Source: an uncultured Actinomycetes bacterium
GTDB taxonomy: Bacteria > Actinomycetota > Actinomycetes > Nanopelagicales > Nanopelagicaceae
Direction of reading: 5' to 3'
Length of the DNA stretch: 64,000 nt
Assembly: GCA_903834145.1 (NCBI GenBank)
Contig: CAILHY010000014.1
Location: 33,032-97,031, forward strand
Positions 1 through 9,134 of this stretch are shown here, in pieces; position 1 is the stretch's first letter; the number at the start of each line of letters is the position of its first letter. The notes beneath the pieces are model-generated. The model did not search any database, was not told where the DNA came from, and saw nothing but the letters and a program-made list of their open reading frames with translations. The translations under genes were made by a program, and so were the position numbers.

Positions 1-918
1 ATGACACACGGCACTGATGACGCATCCTTAGGACAATTGCGCACTGAACAAGTAGATGCGAAATTTCATCTACTTGATGTCATGTCTGTAGCTGAACTCT
101 TGCAAGCAATGAATGAAAGCGATTCTGAAGTTCCTAAAGCTGTTGCACGAGTTCTTCCAAATATTGAATCTGCAATCGAGGCAATAGTTGAACGAATGAT
201 TCAAGGCGGAAGGCTTATCTATATTGGAGCAGGAACATCAGGTCGACTTGGTGTTTTGGATGCTGCCGAATGTGGACCAACATTTTCTGTAACCGAAGAG
301 CAAGTTCTGGCATTTATTGCTGGTGGCGATCGAGCCATGAAGCACGCAGTTGAAGGCGCCGAAGATGATTTCGGTGCAGGGGGGCAAGAATTAGCTCAAG
401 CAAAATTGTCGGAAAAAGATTGCGTTGTTGGAATCGCCGCGAGTGGGCGTACCCCGTACGTGATGGGCGCGCTTGCCTATGCTAAGAAAATTGGAGCGCT
501 CACAATAAGTCTCACTTGTAACCCCAATTCAGAAATGTCGAAAAATGTAGATCACCCCATTGAAGTTGATTCAGGCCCTGAACTCCTTGCTGGATCTACA
601 CGTTTGAAATCCGGCACCGCTCAAAAACTTGTTCTGAATATGATTTCTACAATCTCGATGGTGCGCTTAGGAAAGACTTTTGGAAATCTCATGGTGGATT
701 TACAAGTGACCAATGAAAAACTCCAAGACCGAGCCATTCGGATTATTGAAAAGGCCACAGGAGCACCTCGATCTGAGGCGAAGAAAGCTCTCCTGGATTC
801 TGGGAATGAAGTGAAAGTCGCCATTTTGATGCTCCTATTAAGCCTGGATGCACCTGCGGCGAAAGATCGACTTCAGGGCGCATCTAATCGCGTACGCCAA
901 GCCCTTGCCACCGAATAG
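1..918 (+). CDS. murQ: N-acetylmuramic acid 6-phosphate etherase MurQ
   Basis: Cleaves the D-lactyl ether of MurNAc-6-P to give GlcNAc-6-P and D-lactate in the cytoplasm, the step that joins cell-wall MurNAc to amino-sugar catabolism. The 305-residue protein is the usual family length. It has the SIS-fold sugar-phosphate motif GAGTSGRLG at about residues 77-85. The two glutamates known to be catalytic in the family appear as E90 (in LDAAECGPTF) and E121 (in EGAEDD). The ATG is the first base of the window, so upstream promoter and partners cannot be seen. It is followed by 154 bases and then a peptide importer. With anmK, a dipeptide epimerase and a MurR-type regulator nearby, the setting supports wall recycling. 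Identification is firm. Confidence 0.95.
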   Translation: MTHGTDDASLGQLRTEQVDAKFHLLDVMSVAELLQAMNESDSEVPKAVARVLPNIESAIEAIVERMIQGGRLIYIGAGTSGRLGVLDAAECGPTFSVTEEQVLAFIAGGDRAMKHAVEGAEDDFGAGGQELAQAKLSEKDCVVGIAASGRTPYVMGALAYAKKIGALTISLTCNPNSEMSKNVDHPIEVDSGPELLAGSTRLKSGTAQKLVLNMISTISMVRLGKTFGNLMVDLQVTNEKLQDRAIRIIEKATGAPRSEAKKALLDSGNEVKVAILMLLLSLDAPAAKDRLQGASNRVRQALATE

Positions 919-961
919 GCGTTATTCACTCATTTGTAACAACTTCGTGACCGAAATCGGC

Positions 962-990
962 TTGACCTTCGCTACGTTTAAGGCGATGAT
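962..990 (+). promoter_or_regulatory. Candidate promoter for the peptide importer operon
   Basis: In the 154-base gap after murQ there is TTGACC (962-967), a 17-base spacer, then GATGAT (985-990), a 4/6 match to a -10 box. It lies about 80 bases before the GTG of the binding-protein gene. The rest of the gap holds a T-rich run near 1018 and an AAGGGGA ribosome site near 1059, but no recognised riboswitch. The box is weak, so this is tentative. Confidence 0.3.
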
Positions 991-1072
991 TTACACAGTC
1001 GGTGTCAATCGATGAAGTTTTTTTTCATGGCATTGTGTCCTCCATGGTTTCATCCTTGAAAGGGGAAATTAA

Positions 1073-2584
1073 GTGAAGTTAAGAAAGAAACTCGCAGTCG
1101 TTGGCGTTGCCACCGCACTGGTTGCAGGCGTGGTGCTCGTGGCACCTGCCCAGGCAGCAAGCAAGGATCTCGTTGTTGGTATCACTCTTGATATCGACAA
1201 GCTCGATCCACAAGGCGCAACAAGTTTCTCAACGGTTCGCGCCCTTGGATTGGTCTACGGATCACTTGTTGAAGTAGGTCCAAAGCTTCAGATTCGTCCA
1301 GGTCTAGCAACTTCTTGGGGCTTTAACGCAACAGGAACGCAGTTGCGCTTGCACCTTCGCAAGGGCGTCAAGTTCCAAGACGGAACACCATTTGATGCAC
1401 AGGATGTAAAGGCATCACTCGAGCGCATTCTTGATCCTGCTAGCAAGGCCGCGGCTCGTGCAAACATTGCAACGATCAAATCGATCACTGCATCTGGACT
1501 TGATGTCACTCTCAACTTGACCATTCCAAACGTTCCAATTCTCGCCGCACTTGATGGTGTGAACATGGCAATGCTTTCCAAGAAAGATATTGCAGCTGGA
1601 AACATTGGAAAGACTGTCAACGGAACCGGCCCATTCAAGTACGTTTCTTGGGATGCTGGTCAATCAGTCAAGTTGATCAAGAACCCAACATACTGGGGCG
1701 GGGCTCCAAAGTTAGATAGCGTGACATTCCGCGTTATCCCAACTGAAGCTTCAATTCTTTCAGCACTCAATGCAGGAACAGTTCAGTTTGCTGTTATCAC
1801 TTCACCACTCGTTGCAAAGCAAGTTGGTTCAAACTTGACCATGTACAAGACCCCTGGCCTTGCTTACATGGCACTTCAAATCAACGCTCGTCAAGCACCG
1901 TTTAATAACCTCAACGTCCGTTTGGCGCTTCAGTGTGCAATCAGTCGTGCAGAAGTTATTAAGACTGCAGCCTCCGGAGATGGATCCGTTATTGGACCAA
2001 TCACAAGCCCTGCATACAAGTCCGATCCAAAGGCTCGCCCATGTCCAGAAGCAGATATTGCGAAGGCTAAGGCGTATCTCACTGCTGGTGGATATCCAAA
2101 CGGATTAACAATCAAGACCATGGTTGCACCAACCCAACAAGCAACAATCGCTGGCATTGGCCAGAGCTTGAAGTCACAGTTGGCCAAGGCTGGAATCACT
2201 ATGGAACTTGATGTCGTTGATGATTCAACTTATGTTTCACGTTGGTTGGCTGCAGACTTCGGTACTGCAATTGCAAACAACGGTGGAAAAATTGATCCAG
2301 ATACGATGTACACCCGTTACTTCACATCAACAGGTAACTTGAACAAGGTTGCTGGATATTCATCTGCAACTCTTGATTCACTATTCATCCAGGGTAAGTC
2401 ATCTGGAAGCGTTACACAGCGCACAGCCATCTACAAGGCAATCTCAGCAGAACTTGAGAACAACGCCGCGTGGGTCTGGCTATTTGCGCCACTTGAGTAT
2501 CGCGTCACCGCTAAGAATGTAACTGGCTTCATCCCACTCGCTACAGGTTCACTTCTTGAACTTCGTAAGGTGGACATGAACTAA
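1073..2584 (+). CDS. Peptide ABC transporter substrate-binding protein (family 5)
   Basis: Extracytoplasmic solute-binding protein of the DppA/OppA class, which delivers peptides to the membrane permease. The 503-residue product has a clear signal peptide: KLRKK basic start, hydrophobic core, and a likely cut after AQA near residue 28. The mature part shows family-5 features such as LDPQGATSF near the N terminus and VKFQDGTPFDAQDVKASLERI near residue 100. The start is GTG with AAGGGGA about 8 bases upstream. The exact ligand cannot be read from sequence. Its place between murQ and anmK suggests murein peptides or muropeptides, as with MppA/OppA in E. coli, but general oligopeptides are possible. 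A hairpin follows the gene. Confidence 0.9.
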   Translation: MKLRKKLAVVGVATALVAGVVLVAPAQAASKDLVVGITLDIDKLDPQGATSFSTVRALGLVYGSLVEVGPKLQIRPGLATSWGFNATGTQLRLHLRKGVKFQDGTPFDAQDVKASLERILDPASKAAARANIATIKSITASGLDVTLNLTIPNVPILAALDGVNMAMLSKKDIAAGNIGKTVNGTGPFKYVSWDAGQSVKLIKNPTYWGGAPKLDSVTFRVIPTEASILSALNAGTVQFAVITSPLVAKQVGSNLTMYKTPGLAYMALQINARQAPFNNLNVRLALQCAISRAEVIKTAASGDGSVIGPITSPAYKSDPKARPCPEADIAKAKAYLTAGGYPNGLTIKTMVAPTQQATIAGIGQSLKSQLAKAGITMELDVVDDSTYVSRWLAADFGTAIANNGGKIDPDTMYTRYFTSTGNLNKVAGYSSATLDSLFIQGKSSGSVTQRTAIYKAISAELENNAAWVWLFAPLEYRVTAKNVTGFIPLATGSLLELRKVDMN

Positions 2585-2591
2585 TTGAACT

Positions 2592-2627
2592 GTGGTGGTG
2601 CGTGGGTTAAAGCCTGCGCACCACCAC
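2592..2627 (+). terminator. Intra-operon hairpin after the peptide-binding protein gene
   Basis: A perfect 11-base inverted repeat, GTGGTGGTGCG (2592-2602) and CGCACCACCAC (2617-2627), has a 14-base loop that can pair further. A pyrimidine-rich stretch follows rather than a clean U-tract. It lies between the binding protein and the first permease. A partial terminator or 3' mRNA stabiliser that favours binding-protein expression is the likely role. Confidence 0.65.
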
Positions 2628-2674
2628 TCTTCATTTCTCGTCCTTTTAAACAACTAACCAGGAGGCTCATCGCA

Positions 2675-3655
2675 ATGCAGGGTATAAGCACACTGCGGCG
2701 ATTGTTCTTCTCCTCAACGTTCATTCGCATTGCAAGTGCCATCACAACTCTTTTTGGAATTTCTATCTTTGTCTTTCTGGTACTTCGCGTTATTCCGGGT
2801 AACACCATTACCGGAGCATTTGGAATTGAAACAGGGGCACTGAATCCTCAGCAGATCGCAGAATTGCGTCATTATTATGGAATAGATCAACCCATGATCA
2901 TGCAATATTTTTCATGGATTAGTAGTTTTCTCAGCGGAAATTTTGGTTACTCCTATGCAACGGGACGTTCTGTTTTTGCTCTTACAAAAGTGGCCTTGCC
3001 CGTTACTATCGAGCTAGCCTTTATTGGAACGATATTAGGTGTCATCATGGGCATCGCGATCGGAATGTTTAGTGCGCGCAAACCCGGTAGTTTCCGCGAC
3101 TTCGGAGGGCAATTATTCGGCCTTCTCGCTCTGGCAATTCCCGGCTTCGTATTAAGTACTGCCATCGTTACGATCATGGCCAATAAATTTCACTATTTTC
3201 CCAACAGTCTTGAATATATGGCTCCATGGAAAGATCCTTGGATGAATTTCCAGCAGATGATGTTTCCTGGACTCGTCCTTGGCATCGCAGTGGCTGCCCC
3301 CGTAATGCGCACGACCAGATCAGCGCTCTTAGAGACTATTGATAAAGATTTCGTGCGCACAGCCTTAGGTAAAGGTGTGCCTGCTCGCAAAGTTCAATTC
3401 AAACATGTTCTGCGCAACTCATTAATTCCGATTGTGACTATGACCGGAATTCAATTTGGGTATTTGCTTGGCGGTGCAGTTATTGTGGAAAAGATCTTTG
3501 CCATGCCAGGCATGGGTCGACAAGTGCTCGAAGCGATCACCCGGAGAGAATATGCAACGGTGCAAAGTAGCGTCATGGTCTTTGCCATTATGTTCGTGAC
3601 GATCAATATATTGACCGATTTGGTGTATCGACGAGTAGATCCGCGGATCAAATAA
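2675..3655 (+). CDS. Peptide ABC transporter permease, DppB/OppB type
   Basis: Integral membrane permease forming half of the translocation channel of the peptide importer. It is a 326-residue protein with an N-terminal membrane segment (FGISIFVFLVLRVIPG) and the inner-membrane coupling region near RTALGKGVPARKVQFKHVLRNS, typical of the BPD permease family. I chose ATG 2675 because a strong AGGAGG lies at 2660-2665 with 9 bases of spacing. A longer in-frame TTG reading from 2585 would run through the hairpin and is unlikely. The stop overlaps the next ATG by one base (TAATG). The family is certain; the substrate is inferred from the operon. Confidence 0.92.
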   Translation: MQGISTLRRLFFSSTFIRIASAITTLFGISIFVFLVLRVIPGNTITGAFGIETGALNPQQIAELRHYYGIDQPMIMQYFSWISSFLSGNFGYSYATGRSVFALTKVALPVTIELAFIGTILGVIMGIAIGMFSARKPGSFRDFGGQLFGLLALAIPGFVLSTAIVTIMANKFHYFPNSLEYMAPWKDPWMNFQQMMFPGLVLGIAVAAPVMRTTRSALLETIDKDFVRTALGKGVPARKVQFKHVLRNSLIPIVTMTGIQFGYLLGGAVIVEKIFAMPGMGRQVLEAITRREYATVQSSVMVFAIMFVTINILTDLVYRRVDPRIK

Positions 3656-4515
3656 TGGCCAAGAAAAAGGAAGTCAGTCAACGGGGCGCAATCCACTATT
3701 ACCTACAAAGCACCAGTGGAATAGTCGGGGCAGTTCTATTGCTTTTTATGATCGTCGTTTCTATTTGTGCCGCCATGGGATGGCTCCCCCACAACCCGCT
3801 CGACCAAAATGTAGATAACTTGCTACATGCACCTTCAAGCAAGTTCTGGTTTGGCACTGACGATTTCGGAAGAGATGTCTTTTCCAGAACCCTCGATGGT
3901 ATGCGTCGATCTCTCACCGTTTCAATTACTGCGGTCTCACTCGCCGCCATCGTTGGAATCACGCTAGGAATCCTGGGTGGATACCTGGGCAAATGGTTTG
4001 ACATGGTTATCACTCGCGTTAGCGATGTCTTCTTCGCATTCCCGGCAATCTTGCTGGCCCTTGCGATCGTGGCCAGTCTTGGAAACGCTTGGTATGAAAC
4101 TTCTCTTGCCATCGCCATTGTTTACACGCCTATATTTATTCGAGTGGCGCGTGGACCAGTATTGAGCGTGAAAGAAATGGATTACATAAAAGTTTCTCGA
4201 ATACTTGGGTTTTCATCCCCGCGGATTTTAATCAAGCACATTTTGCCAAACGTGTTTGCTCCGATTGTTGTGCAGATAGCCCTTTCGTTGTCGTGGGCGA
4301 TTTTGACTGAATCTGGATTGAGCTTTCTTGGCCTCGGAACCCAACCACCAAATGCATCACTGGGGCTCATGGTTTCTGATGCACAGCCATTGGCGGCCTT
4401 TGCTTGGTGGACTCTTGTATTCCCATCACTTTTCATCACGATCGTAGTTGTTGGTCTCAATCTGGTGGGCGATGGACTGCGCGATGCGCTCGATCCTGCA
4501 AGGAGAAGTTCATGA
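3655..4515 (+). CDS. Peptide ABC transporter permease, DppC/OppC type
   Basis: Second permease of the peptide importer, 286 residues. The N-terminal membrane segment is followed by the OppC-type periplasmic motif FGTDDFGRDVFSRTLDG near residues 64-80. The EAA-like coupling loop lies around KVSRILGFSSPRILIKHILPN. The C terminus GDGLRDALDPARR is typical for DppC/OppC. It overlaps the previous stop by one base and the next gene by four (ATGA), so translation is probably coupled through the operon. Confidence 0.93.
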   Translation: MAKKKEVSQRGAIHYYLQSTSGIVGAVLLLFMIVVSICAAMGWLPHNPLDQNVDNLLHAPSSKFWFGTDDFGRDVFSRTLDGMRRSLTVSITAVSLAAIVGITLGILGGYLGKWFDMVITRVSDVFFAFPAILLALAIVASLGNAWYETSLAIAIVYTPIFIRVARGPVLSVKEMDYIKVSRILGFSSPRILIKHILPNVFAPIVVQIALSLSWAILTESGLSFLGLGTQPPNASLGLMVSDAQPLAAFAWWTLVFPSLFITIVVVGLNLVGDGLRDALDPARRSS

Positions 4516-5480
4516 GTCAACCTCTTCTTTCCGTAAGGGATCTATCCATTTCTACTGTGCAAGATCCCCGAATACTGGTCAACGATGTGAGTTTTGAAAT
4601 TCACGCAGGAGAAGCTGTCGGCGTTGTTGGTGAGAGCGGATCCGGTAAAACCCTTTCAGCCCTTTCGGTTCTGGGCTTATTGCCTCGGGGTGTCGAAGTT
4701 TCGGCAGGAACTATAGATTTTGACGGAAACAATTTGCTCTCAATGGATCAAGAGTCTCTGCGCAAATTGCGAGGACTAGATATCTCGATGGTGTATCAAG
4801 ATCCAATGACGGCGCTTAACCCCGTTATGAAAATTGGAAAGCAACTTTTGGAAGTCATTGAATCTCACGAAGAGCTCAACGAGAACTCACTCGATCGAGT
4901 ACGTCAAGCACTTGAAGAAGTAGGAATTCCAGATGTAAATCGTGCAATGGAAAGTTACCCGCACGAATTCTCTGGTGGCATGCGCCAGCGGGTTATGATC
5001 GCGATGGCACTGATTCTTTCTCCGAAGTTGCTTATTGCCGATGAGCCAACAACGGCACTCGACGTCACCATCCAGCAGCAAATACTTGCTCTCGTCGCCG
5101 AGGAGCGACAGAAGCGGAACATGTCGATGCTCTGGATCACTCACGATTTAGGTGTTGTTGCCAACCTAGTTGATCGTCTCGTCGTTATGTACGCAGGCAG
5201 AATTGTAGAATCGGGAAGTGTTAAAGAAATCTTTACCAATCCGCAGCACCCATATACTTCGGGGCTTCTCTCTTCTCTTCCCACCACGACGGATAAAACG
5301 CGAAAGAGATTGACATCGATCGCTGGGGTTCCTGAGAAACCTTGGCTAGTCGGTAATACATGTGCTTTTGCACCACGCTGTTCTTTCGCAACGCAAGAAT
5401 GTAGGAGCCAAGCGCCTCATCTAGTGGGAACTCTCGAAAAGAGTGTTTCCTGCTTTCACCCCGTTGGGAGGGCGCGATGA
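4512..5480 (+). CDS. Peptide ABC transporter ATPase, DppD/OppD type
   Basis: One of two ATPases powering the peptide importer. It is a 322-residue protein with Walker A GESGSGKT (residues 40-47), signature FSGGMRQR, Walker B LLIADEPTTALD, and a C-terminal oligopeptide-transporter cysteine region (CAFAPRCSFATQEC) of the type that binds an Fe-S cluster in OppD/DppD. ATG 4512 is preferred because AAGGAG lies just upstream and it overlaps the permease stop as ATGA. A longer in-frame reading from 4404 lies inside the permease gene. Confidence 0.93.
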   Translation: MSQPLLSVRDLSISTVQDPRILVNDVSFEIHAGEAVGVVGESGSGKTLSALSVLGLLPRGVEVSAGTIDFDGNNLLSMDQESLRKLRGLDISMVYQDPMTALNPVMKIGKQLLEVIESHEELNENSLDRVRQALEEVGIPDVNRAMESYPHEFSGGMRQRVMIAMALILSPKLLIADEPTTALDVTIQQQILALVAEERQKRNMSMLWITHDLGVVANLVDRLVVMYAGRIVESGSVKEIFTNPQHPYTSGLLSSLPTTTDKTRKRLTSIAGVPEKPWLVGNTCAFAPRCSFATQECRSQAPHLVGTLEKSVSCFHPVGRAR

Positions 5481-6430
5481 GCCTCAAGATCGCTGATGTT
5501 CGAAAGCAATACAAGATTCAAGCAACGGGAAGTCTGATTAATGCCCTCAACGGGATATCTGTCACCGTCGAGAAAGGGCAAACTCTCGGCATCGTTGGCG
5601 AAAGTGGCTGCGGAAAGTCCACACTGGCTCGTCTTATTTCAGGGCTGGAGCGCACGACATCGGGGGATATCTCGTGGTCTGATCAGGCGATGACAGATAA
5701 GGCGAGAAATCTCTTTCGAGCTCGTCGCTCCGTGGTCCAATTGGTTTTTCAGGATCCGTACTCATCTCTCAATCCACGGCAGAAGATAGGTGAGTCCATT
5801 TCCGAAATTTTGGAAGTGCACAAACTAGTTCCAGCAAAGGCCATCGATGCTCGCGTAACAGAGCTCCTCACGATTGTTGGTTTAGCGGATGATTTAAAAC
5901 ATCGCTATCCACATCAACTCTCGGGCGGACAGAGGCAACGTGTCAGTATTGCGCGTGCATTAGCTGCCGAACCACAACTTCTTATTTTAGATGAACCAGT
6001 TTCAGCCTTGGATGTATCAGTCCGTGCCGAAGTAATGAACTTACTTATTGACCTTCGTGAAAAATTTGGCTTAACATATATCTTCATTAGCCATGATTTA
6101 GCGATGATCCGCTATATCAGCGATGTCATCGCGGTGATGTACCTTGGAAAAATTGTAGAGTTTGGTACATGGGAGCAGATTATTGATCGCCCTCAACATC
6201 CGTATACGCAAGCTCTTATTGCAGCAATGCCAGATCACAGCATCATCGGCAACCCTGAGACACTTTCGAAAACACTCAAAGGCGAAGTTCCAGATCCTGC
6301 ACATCTTCCCACCGGTTGCTCTTTCCATGTACGTTGCCCGAAGGCGGTAGCGTCTTGCATGGTGACGGGTCCTGAACTTATTGAGATTTCACCCAATCAT
6401 TTAGTGGCATGTACGGAGGTAGAGCGATGA
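5477..6430 (+). CDS. Peptide ABC transporter ATPase, DppF/OppF type
   Basis: Second ATPase of the importer, 317 residues. It has Walker A GESGCGKST (41-49), Q-loop QDPYSSLNPRQ typical of OppF/DppF, signature LSGGQRQR, Walker B LLILDEPVSALD, and a C-terminal cysteine set (CSFHVRCPKAVASC). It overlaps both the previous gene and anmK by four bases (ATGA), so the kinase is the last gene of the same translational unit. That coupling is the strongest sign that this importer serves wall recycling. Confidence 0.93.
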   Translation: MSLKIADVRKQYKIQATGSLINALNGISVTVEKGQTLGIVGESGCGKSTLARLISGLERTTSGDISWSDQAMTDKARNLFRARRSVVQLVFQDPYSSLNPRQKIGESISEILEVHKLVPAKAIDARVTELLTIVGLADDLKHRYPHQLSGGQRQRVSIARALAAEPQLLILDEPVSALDVSVRAEVMNLLIDLREKFGLTYIFISHDLAMIRYISDVIAVMYLGKIVEFGTWEQIIDRPQHPYTQALIAAMPDHSIIGNPETLSKTLKGEVPDPAHLPTGCSFHVRCPKAVASCMVTGPELIEISPNHLVACTEVER

Positions 6431-7593
6431 AAATAATTGGCATGATTTCTGGTACTTCATATGATGGCATCGATGTTGCTTGTTGCGAATTTACGCAAGT
6501 AGATGATGTCATCGAGGTAGTTCAGCATGGATTCACCTCACTTGAGTACACACCCGAATTACATGACATGATTGCTGATTCAATGCCTCCCCGTCCGGTA
6601 ACGATGGAGCGCGTCTGCGTTCTGGATACTCACATTGGGCAAGCATTTTCTCAAGCTGCTCAAAAGGCGATCACTGATTTCGATTTCCAACCGGACCTTA
6701 TTGTTTCCCACGGTCAAACTCTCTTTCATTGGATCGATGCAGATCACAAAGCCCAAGGCACCTTGCAATTGGGAGAGGTTTCGTGGATCGCTGAAGAGAC
6801 AGGTGTACCTGTGCTCTCCAATGTTCGATCCCGCGATGTAGCTGCCGGTGGTCATGGAGCACCTCTCGTGAGTTTGCTGGATCAACTTCTATTAGGACAC
6901 TCTGAAAACCCAGAAGGTGCGCTCAATCTAGGCGGAATTTCAAATATCACCATTGCTGGCGCCAACCTTGCTCCATTGGCATATGACATTGGACCTGCAA
7001 ATGGGTTATTGGATTCGGCAATTTCTGCTTACAGCAAAGGTGAAAAATCCTACGATGAGGGCGGCAAGATCGCTGCCTCTGGCACAGTGGATCTCGCGCT
7101 ACTTGCTGAGTTTCTTGATGAACCGTATTACTCGCTACCGGCACCGAAATCCACTGGTAAAGAGCTATTCCACCTTCCATATTTGATCGAGAAGATCGGG
7201 CAAGTGCCTACGTGGAATATTGAAAATGTCATGGCGACTCTTTTAGAACTGACTGTCGAAACGGTTGCCCGTGAAGTTGAGAAATACCATTTAGCAAAGT
7301 TGTACATAGCTGGAGGTGGTTCCGCCAATCCAGTGATGATGGCGCGCTTACAGGAACGTTTAGGTTCCTGCGCAGTGCTCTCGATGGTGGAGTTAGGTAT
7401 TGATCCTCGGGCAAAAGAAGGTCTCACCTTTGCCTTGATTGGATTTCTATCCATGCACGGCTTAGCGGGTCAAGTGCCAAGTTGTACTGGCGCTCGCGGT
7501 GAGCGCATCCTTGGATCACTCACCCCCGGGAAAGATCCTCTGCGATTACCGCAACCAAGTACCGTCAAACCAATACGTGTAAGAGTTCTTTAA
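6427..7593 (+). CDS. anmK: Anhydro-N-acetylmuramic acid kinase AnmK
   Basis: Phosphorylates and hydrolyses 1,6-anhydro-MurNAc to MurNAc-6-P, the substrate of MurQ. The protein has 388 residues (E. coli AnmK 369). It shows the ATP motif GTSYDG (9-14), the metal/base region around D187 in AYDIGPANG, and a C-terminal GGGSANP nucleotide segment. ATG 6427 overlaps the transporter ATPase stop as ATGA and has GGAGG upstream; an earlier in-frame ATG at 6409 has no room for a ribosome site. Its 3' end overlaps the convergent acetyltransferase by four bases. 1,6-anhydro sugars come from lytic transglycosylases, so the cell salvages its own or other bacteria's wall. Confidence 0.95.
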   Translation: MKIIGMISGTSYDGIDVACCEFTQVDDVIEVVQHGFTSLEYTPELHDMIADSMPPRPVTMERVCVLDTHIGQAFSQAAQKAITDFDFQPDLIVSHGQTLFHWIDADHKAQGTLQLGEVSWIAEETGVPVLSNVRSRDVAAGGHGAPLVSLLDQLLLGHSENPEGALNLGGISNITIAGANLAPLAYDIGPANGLLDSAISAYSKGEKSYDEGGKIAASGTVDLALLAEFLDEPYYSLPAPKSTGKELFHLPYLIEKIGQVPTWNIENVMATLLELTVETVAREVEKYHLAKLYIAGGGSANPVMMARLQERLGSCAVLSMVELGIDPRAKEGLTFALIGFLSMHGLAGQVPSCTGARGERILGSLTPGKDPLRLPQPSTVKPIRVRVL

Positions 7594-8093
7594 CCCTTCG
7601 ATGTTTGCAGCATCTGGATCTCTGGAATCTTCCAGCGTTCATCAATGCGCTCAATTCCCGTTACAGCAAAACCTTCTTTTTCGTATAGCCCGAGTGCGCT
7701 GGAGTTGCTCTTGAAGACCCAGAGCGTTATTTCCGAAAAACCTTTGACATGCAATCGTTCAATTGCATTCTTGAGCAATGATTTCCCAATTCCTCTGCCA
7801 GCAAGGTCAGGATGGACATATAGTGAAAACAAATGTCCACGAAGGGGATCCTGGATATCTTGGCCGATGCGTGCAACTCCCACTACGGAGTGCTCTACAA
7901 CTGCCACCAAGGTTTCTCGTTCAGGATGTGGTCCGAGTGCAGATATCCAAAGAGCATGCGCTGCATCTAGTGTCATTGCATCGCGAACATCCTCTGGTAG
8001 CAAATCTCGATACGAGGTAAGCCAGCAGGCACGAAAGGTTGCGACGACGGCATCTAGATCAGTTGCTATCCCGTTGCGAATAATGATTTCCAC
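7590..8093 (-). CDS. GNAT-family N-acetyltransferase
   Basis: Acyl-CoA-dependent acetyltransferase of 167 residues. The acetyl-CoA site is visible as VHPDLAGRGIGKSLL (R/Q-x-x-G-x-G/A motif) near residues 93-107. It is followed by the usual beta-strand YEKEGF near the C terminus. The target cannot be read from sequence; candidates include an amine, an amino acid or an amino sugar. It is the only minus-strand gene in the wall-salvage island, convergent with anmK (4-base overlap) and 12 bases from the divergent epimerase start, so its promoter must lie inside or against the epimerase gene. Confidence 0.85.
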   Translation of the reverse strand: MEIIIRNGIATDLDAVVATFRACWLTSYRDLLPEDVRDAMTLDAAHALWISALGPHPERETLVAVVEHSVVGVARIGQDIQDPLRGHLFSLYVHPDLAGRGIGKSLLKNAIERLHVKGFSEITLWVFKSNSSALGLYEKEGFAVTGIERIDERWKIPEIQMLQTSKG

Positions 8094-8105
8094 GGGTGCA
8101 ACTCT

Positions 8106-9134
8106 ATGACACGAATCGTTAACGCCTTCTCACGTGTAAGCCCGCGTCCTTTGAGAAATACATTCTCGACAGCTCTTCGAAGTGTGAGCGAACTCGAGGT
8201 CATTGCATATTGCATCGAAACAGATGATGGCATTCAAGCGTGGGGAGAAAGTGTTGAAACTCCCGCCATCACTGGAGATACCAACGTTGCGATACAAAAT
8301 GCACTCGCGAAGGAAATTCCGATGGCGCTTATCGGAACCGAATTTCATAGCGCTCGTGCCACCTGGAACTCGGCAATTAGCCCACTTGATGTTGTCGCGA
8401 GTGCCAAGGCTGCAGTTGATCTAGCCCTGTATGACCTTGAAGCGCAATTGGCCGAAGTTTCAATGAATACGCTCTTGGGGTGCAAGGTGGAAAGCGTTGC
8501 CACCGATGTAACTGTCCCGATTGCGTCCTTGTCGGAAATTGAATCACTTGTTTCCATCCGCTTGGCAGAAGGTTTTTCCAGTTATAAAGTGAAGTTAGGA
8601 ATGGAGGACCTCACTCTCTCGTTAGAGAAGTTGCTTCTTATACGCTCACTTATTGGCAATGACAGCGGATTGCGAGTAGATGCAAACCAAGCATGGAGCG
8701 TGGAGCATTCCATAGAATTCTTGCAAAGTAGCAGTGACCTGAATATTGAATATCTGGAGCAACCCATAATTTCGGCAAATAAAAGAGGGTTAGCGATAAT
8801 TTCTAAGGCTTCCGACACGAAAATCATGGCAGATGAATCATGTTTCACAATGGGAGACATGAACGAATTGATTGACCTGGGAAGCGCTGATCTCGTCAAT
8901 CTTAAAGTGCTAAAAAGCGGTGGTATTACCCCGCTATTGGAGATCGCTCAACGAGCAGAACAAGCCGGAATGGGAATCTCGATTGGCTCAATGATGGAAG
9001 GTGACCGCGGGGTTACCGTGGCTTCGATTCTTGCTGGAGCCCTTGCACCCACTCTTGTGCATGACCTCGATGCGGCTTGGTGGGCTAAGGAAAGCACGAT
9101 TAAATACTCAGATGGGAGAGTGTGGCTTTTATGA
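8106..9134 (+). CDS. Dipeptide epimerase (L-Ala-D/L-Glu type), enolase superfamily
   Basis: Likely interconverts L-Ala-D-Glu and L-Ala-L-Glu so the murein dipeptide can be broken down (YcjG/YkfB family). All muconate-lactonising-type active-site residues are present: KVK lysines K161 and K163, metal ligands D192 (VDANQAW), E218 (LEQP) and D243 (MADES), and K267 (NLKVLK). These fall at almost the same numbers as in the B. subtilis enzyme. A D-L-D motif at 320-322 near the end matches the DxD that binds the dipeptide amino group in this subfamily. Length is 342 residues. The stop overlaps the next gene's start as ATGA. Other dipeptide epimerase specificities exist, so L-Ala-D-Glu is inferred from motif plus neighbours. 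Confidence 0.88.
   Translation: MTRIVNAFSRVSPRPLRNTFSTALRSVSELEVIAYCIETDDGIQAWGESVETPAITGDTNVAIQNALAKEIPMALIGTEFHSARATWNSAISPLDVVASAKAAVDLALYDLEAQLAEVSMNTLLGCKVESVATDVTVPIASLSEIESLVSIRLAEGFSSYKVKLGMEDLTLSLEKLLLIRSLIGNDSGLRVDANQAWSVEHSIEFLQSSSDLNIEYLEQPIISANKRGLAIISKASDTKIMADESCFTMGDMNELIDLGSADLVNLKVLKSGGITPLLEIAQRAEQAGMGISIGSMMEGDRGVTVASILAGALAPTLVHDLDAAWWAKESTIKYSDGRVWLL

Noticed and set aside
919..1072. Possible riboswitch or leader before the peptide-binding protein
   Set aside because: Only short weak repeats (such as CATGG/CCATG) are seen; no known riboswitch core could be matched.
2585..2674. Longer N terminus for the first peptide permease from TTG 2585
   Set aside because: The region is the hairpin, and a strong AGGAGG fits ATG 2675 instead.
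3699..4118. 139-codon open frame on the minus strand inside the peptide permease
   Set aside because: It lies wholly inside a clear permease gene and has no recognisable domain or start context.
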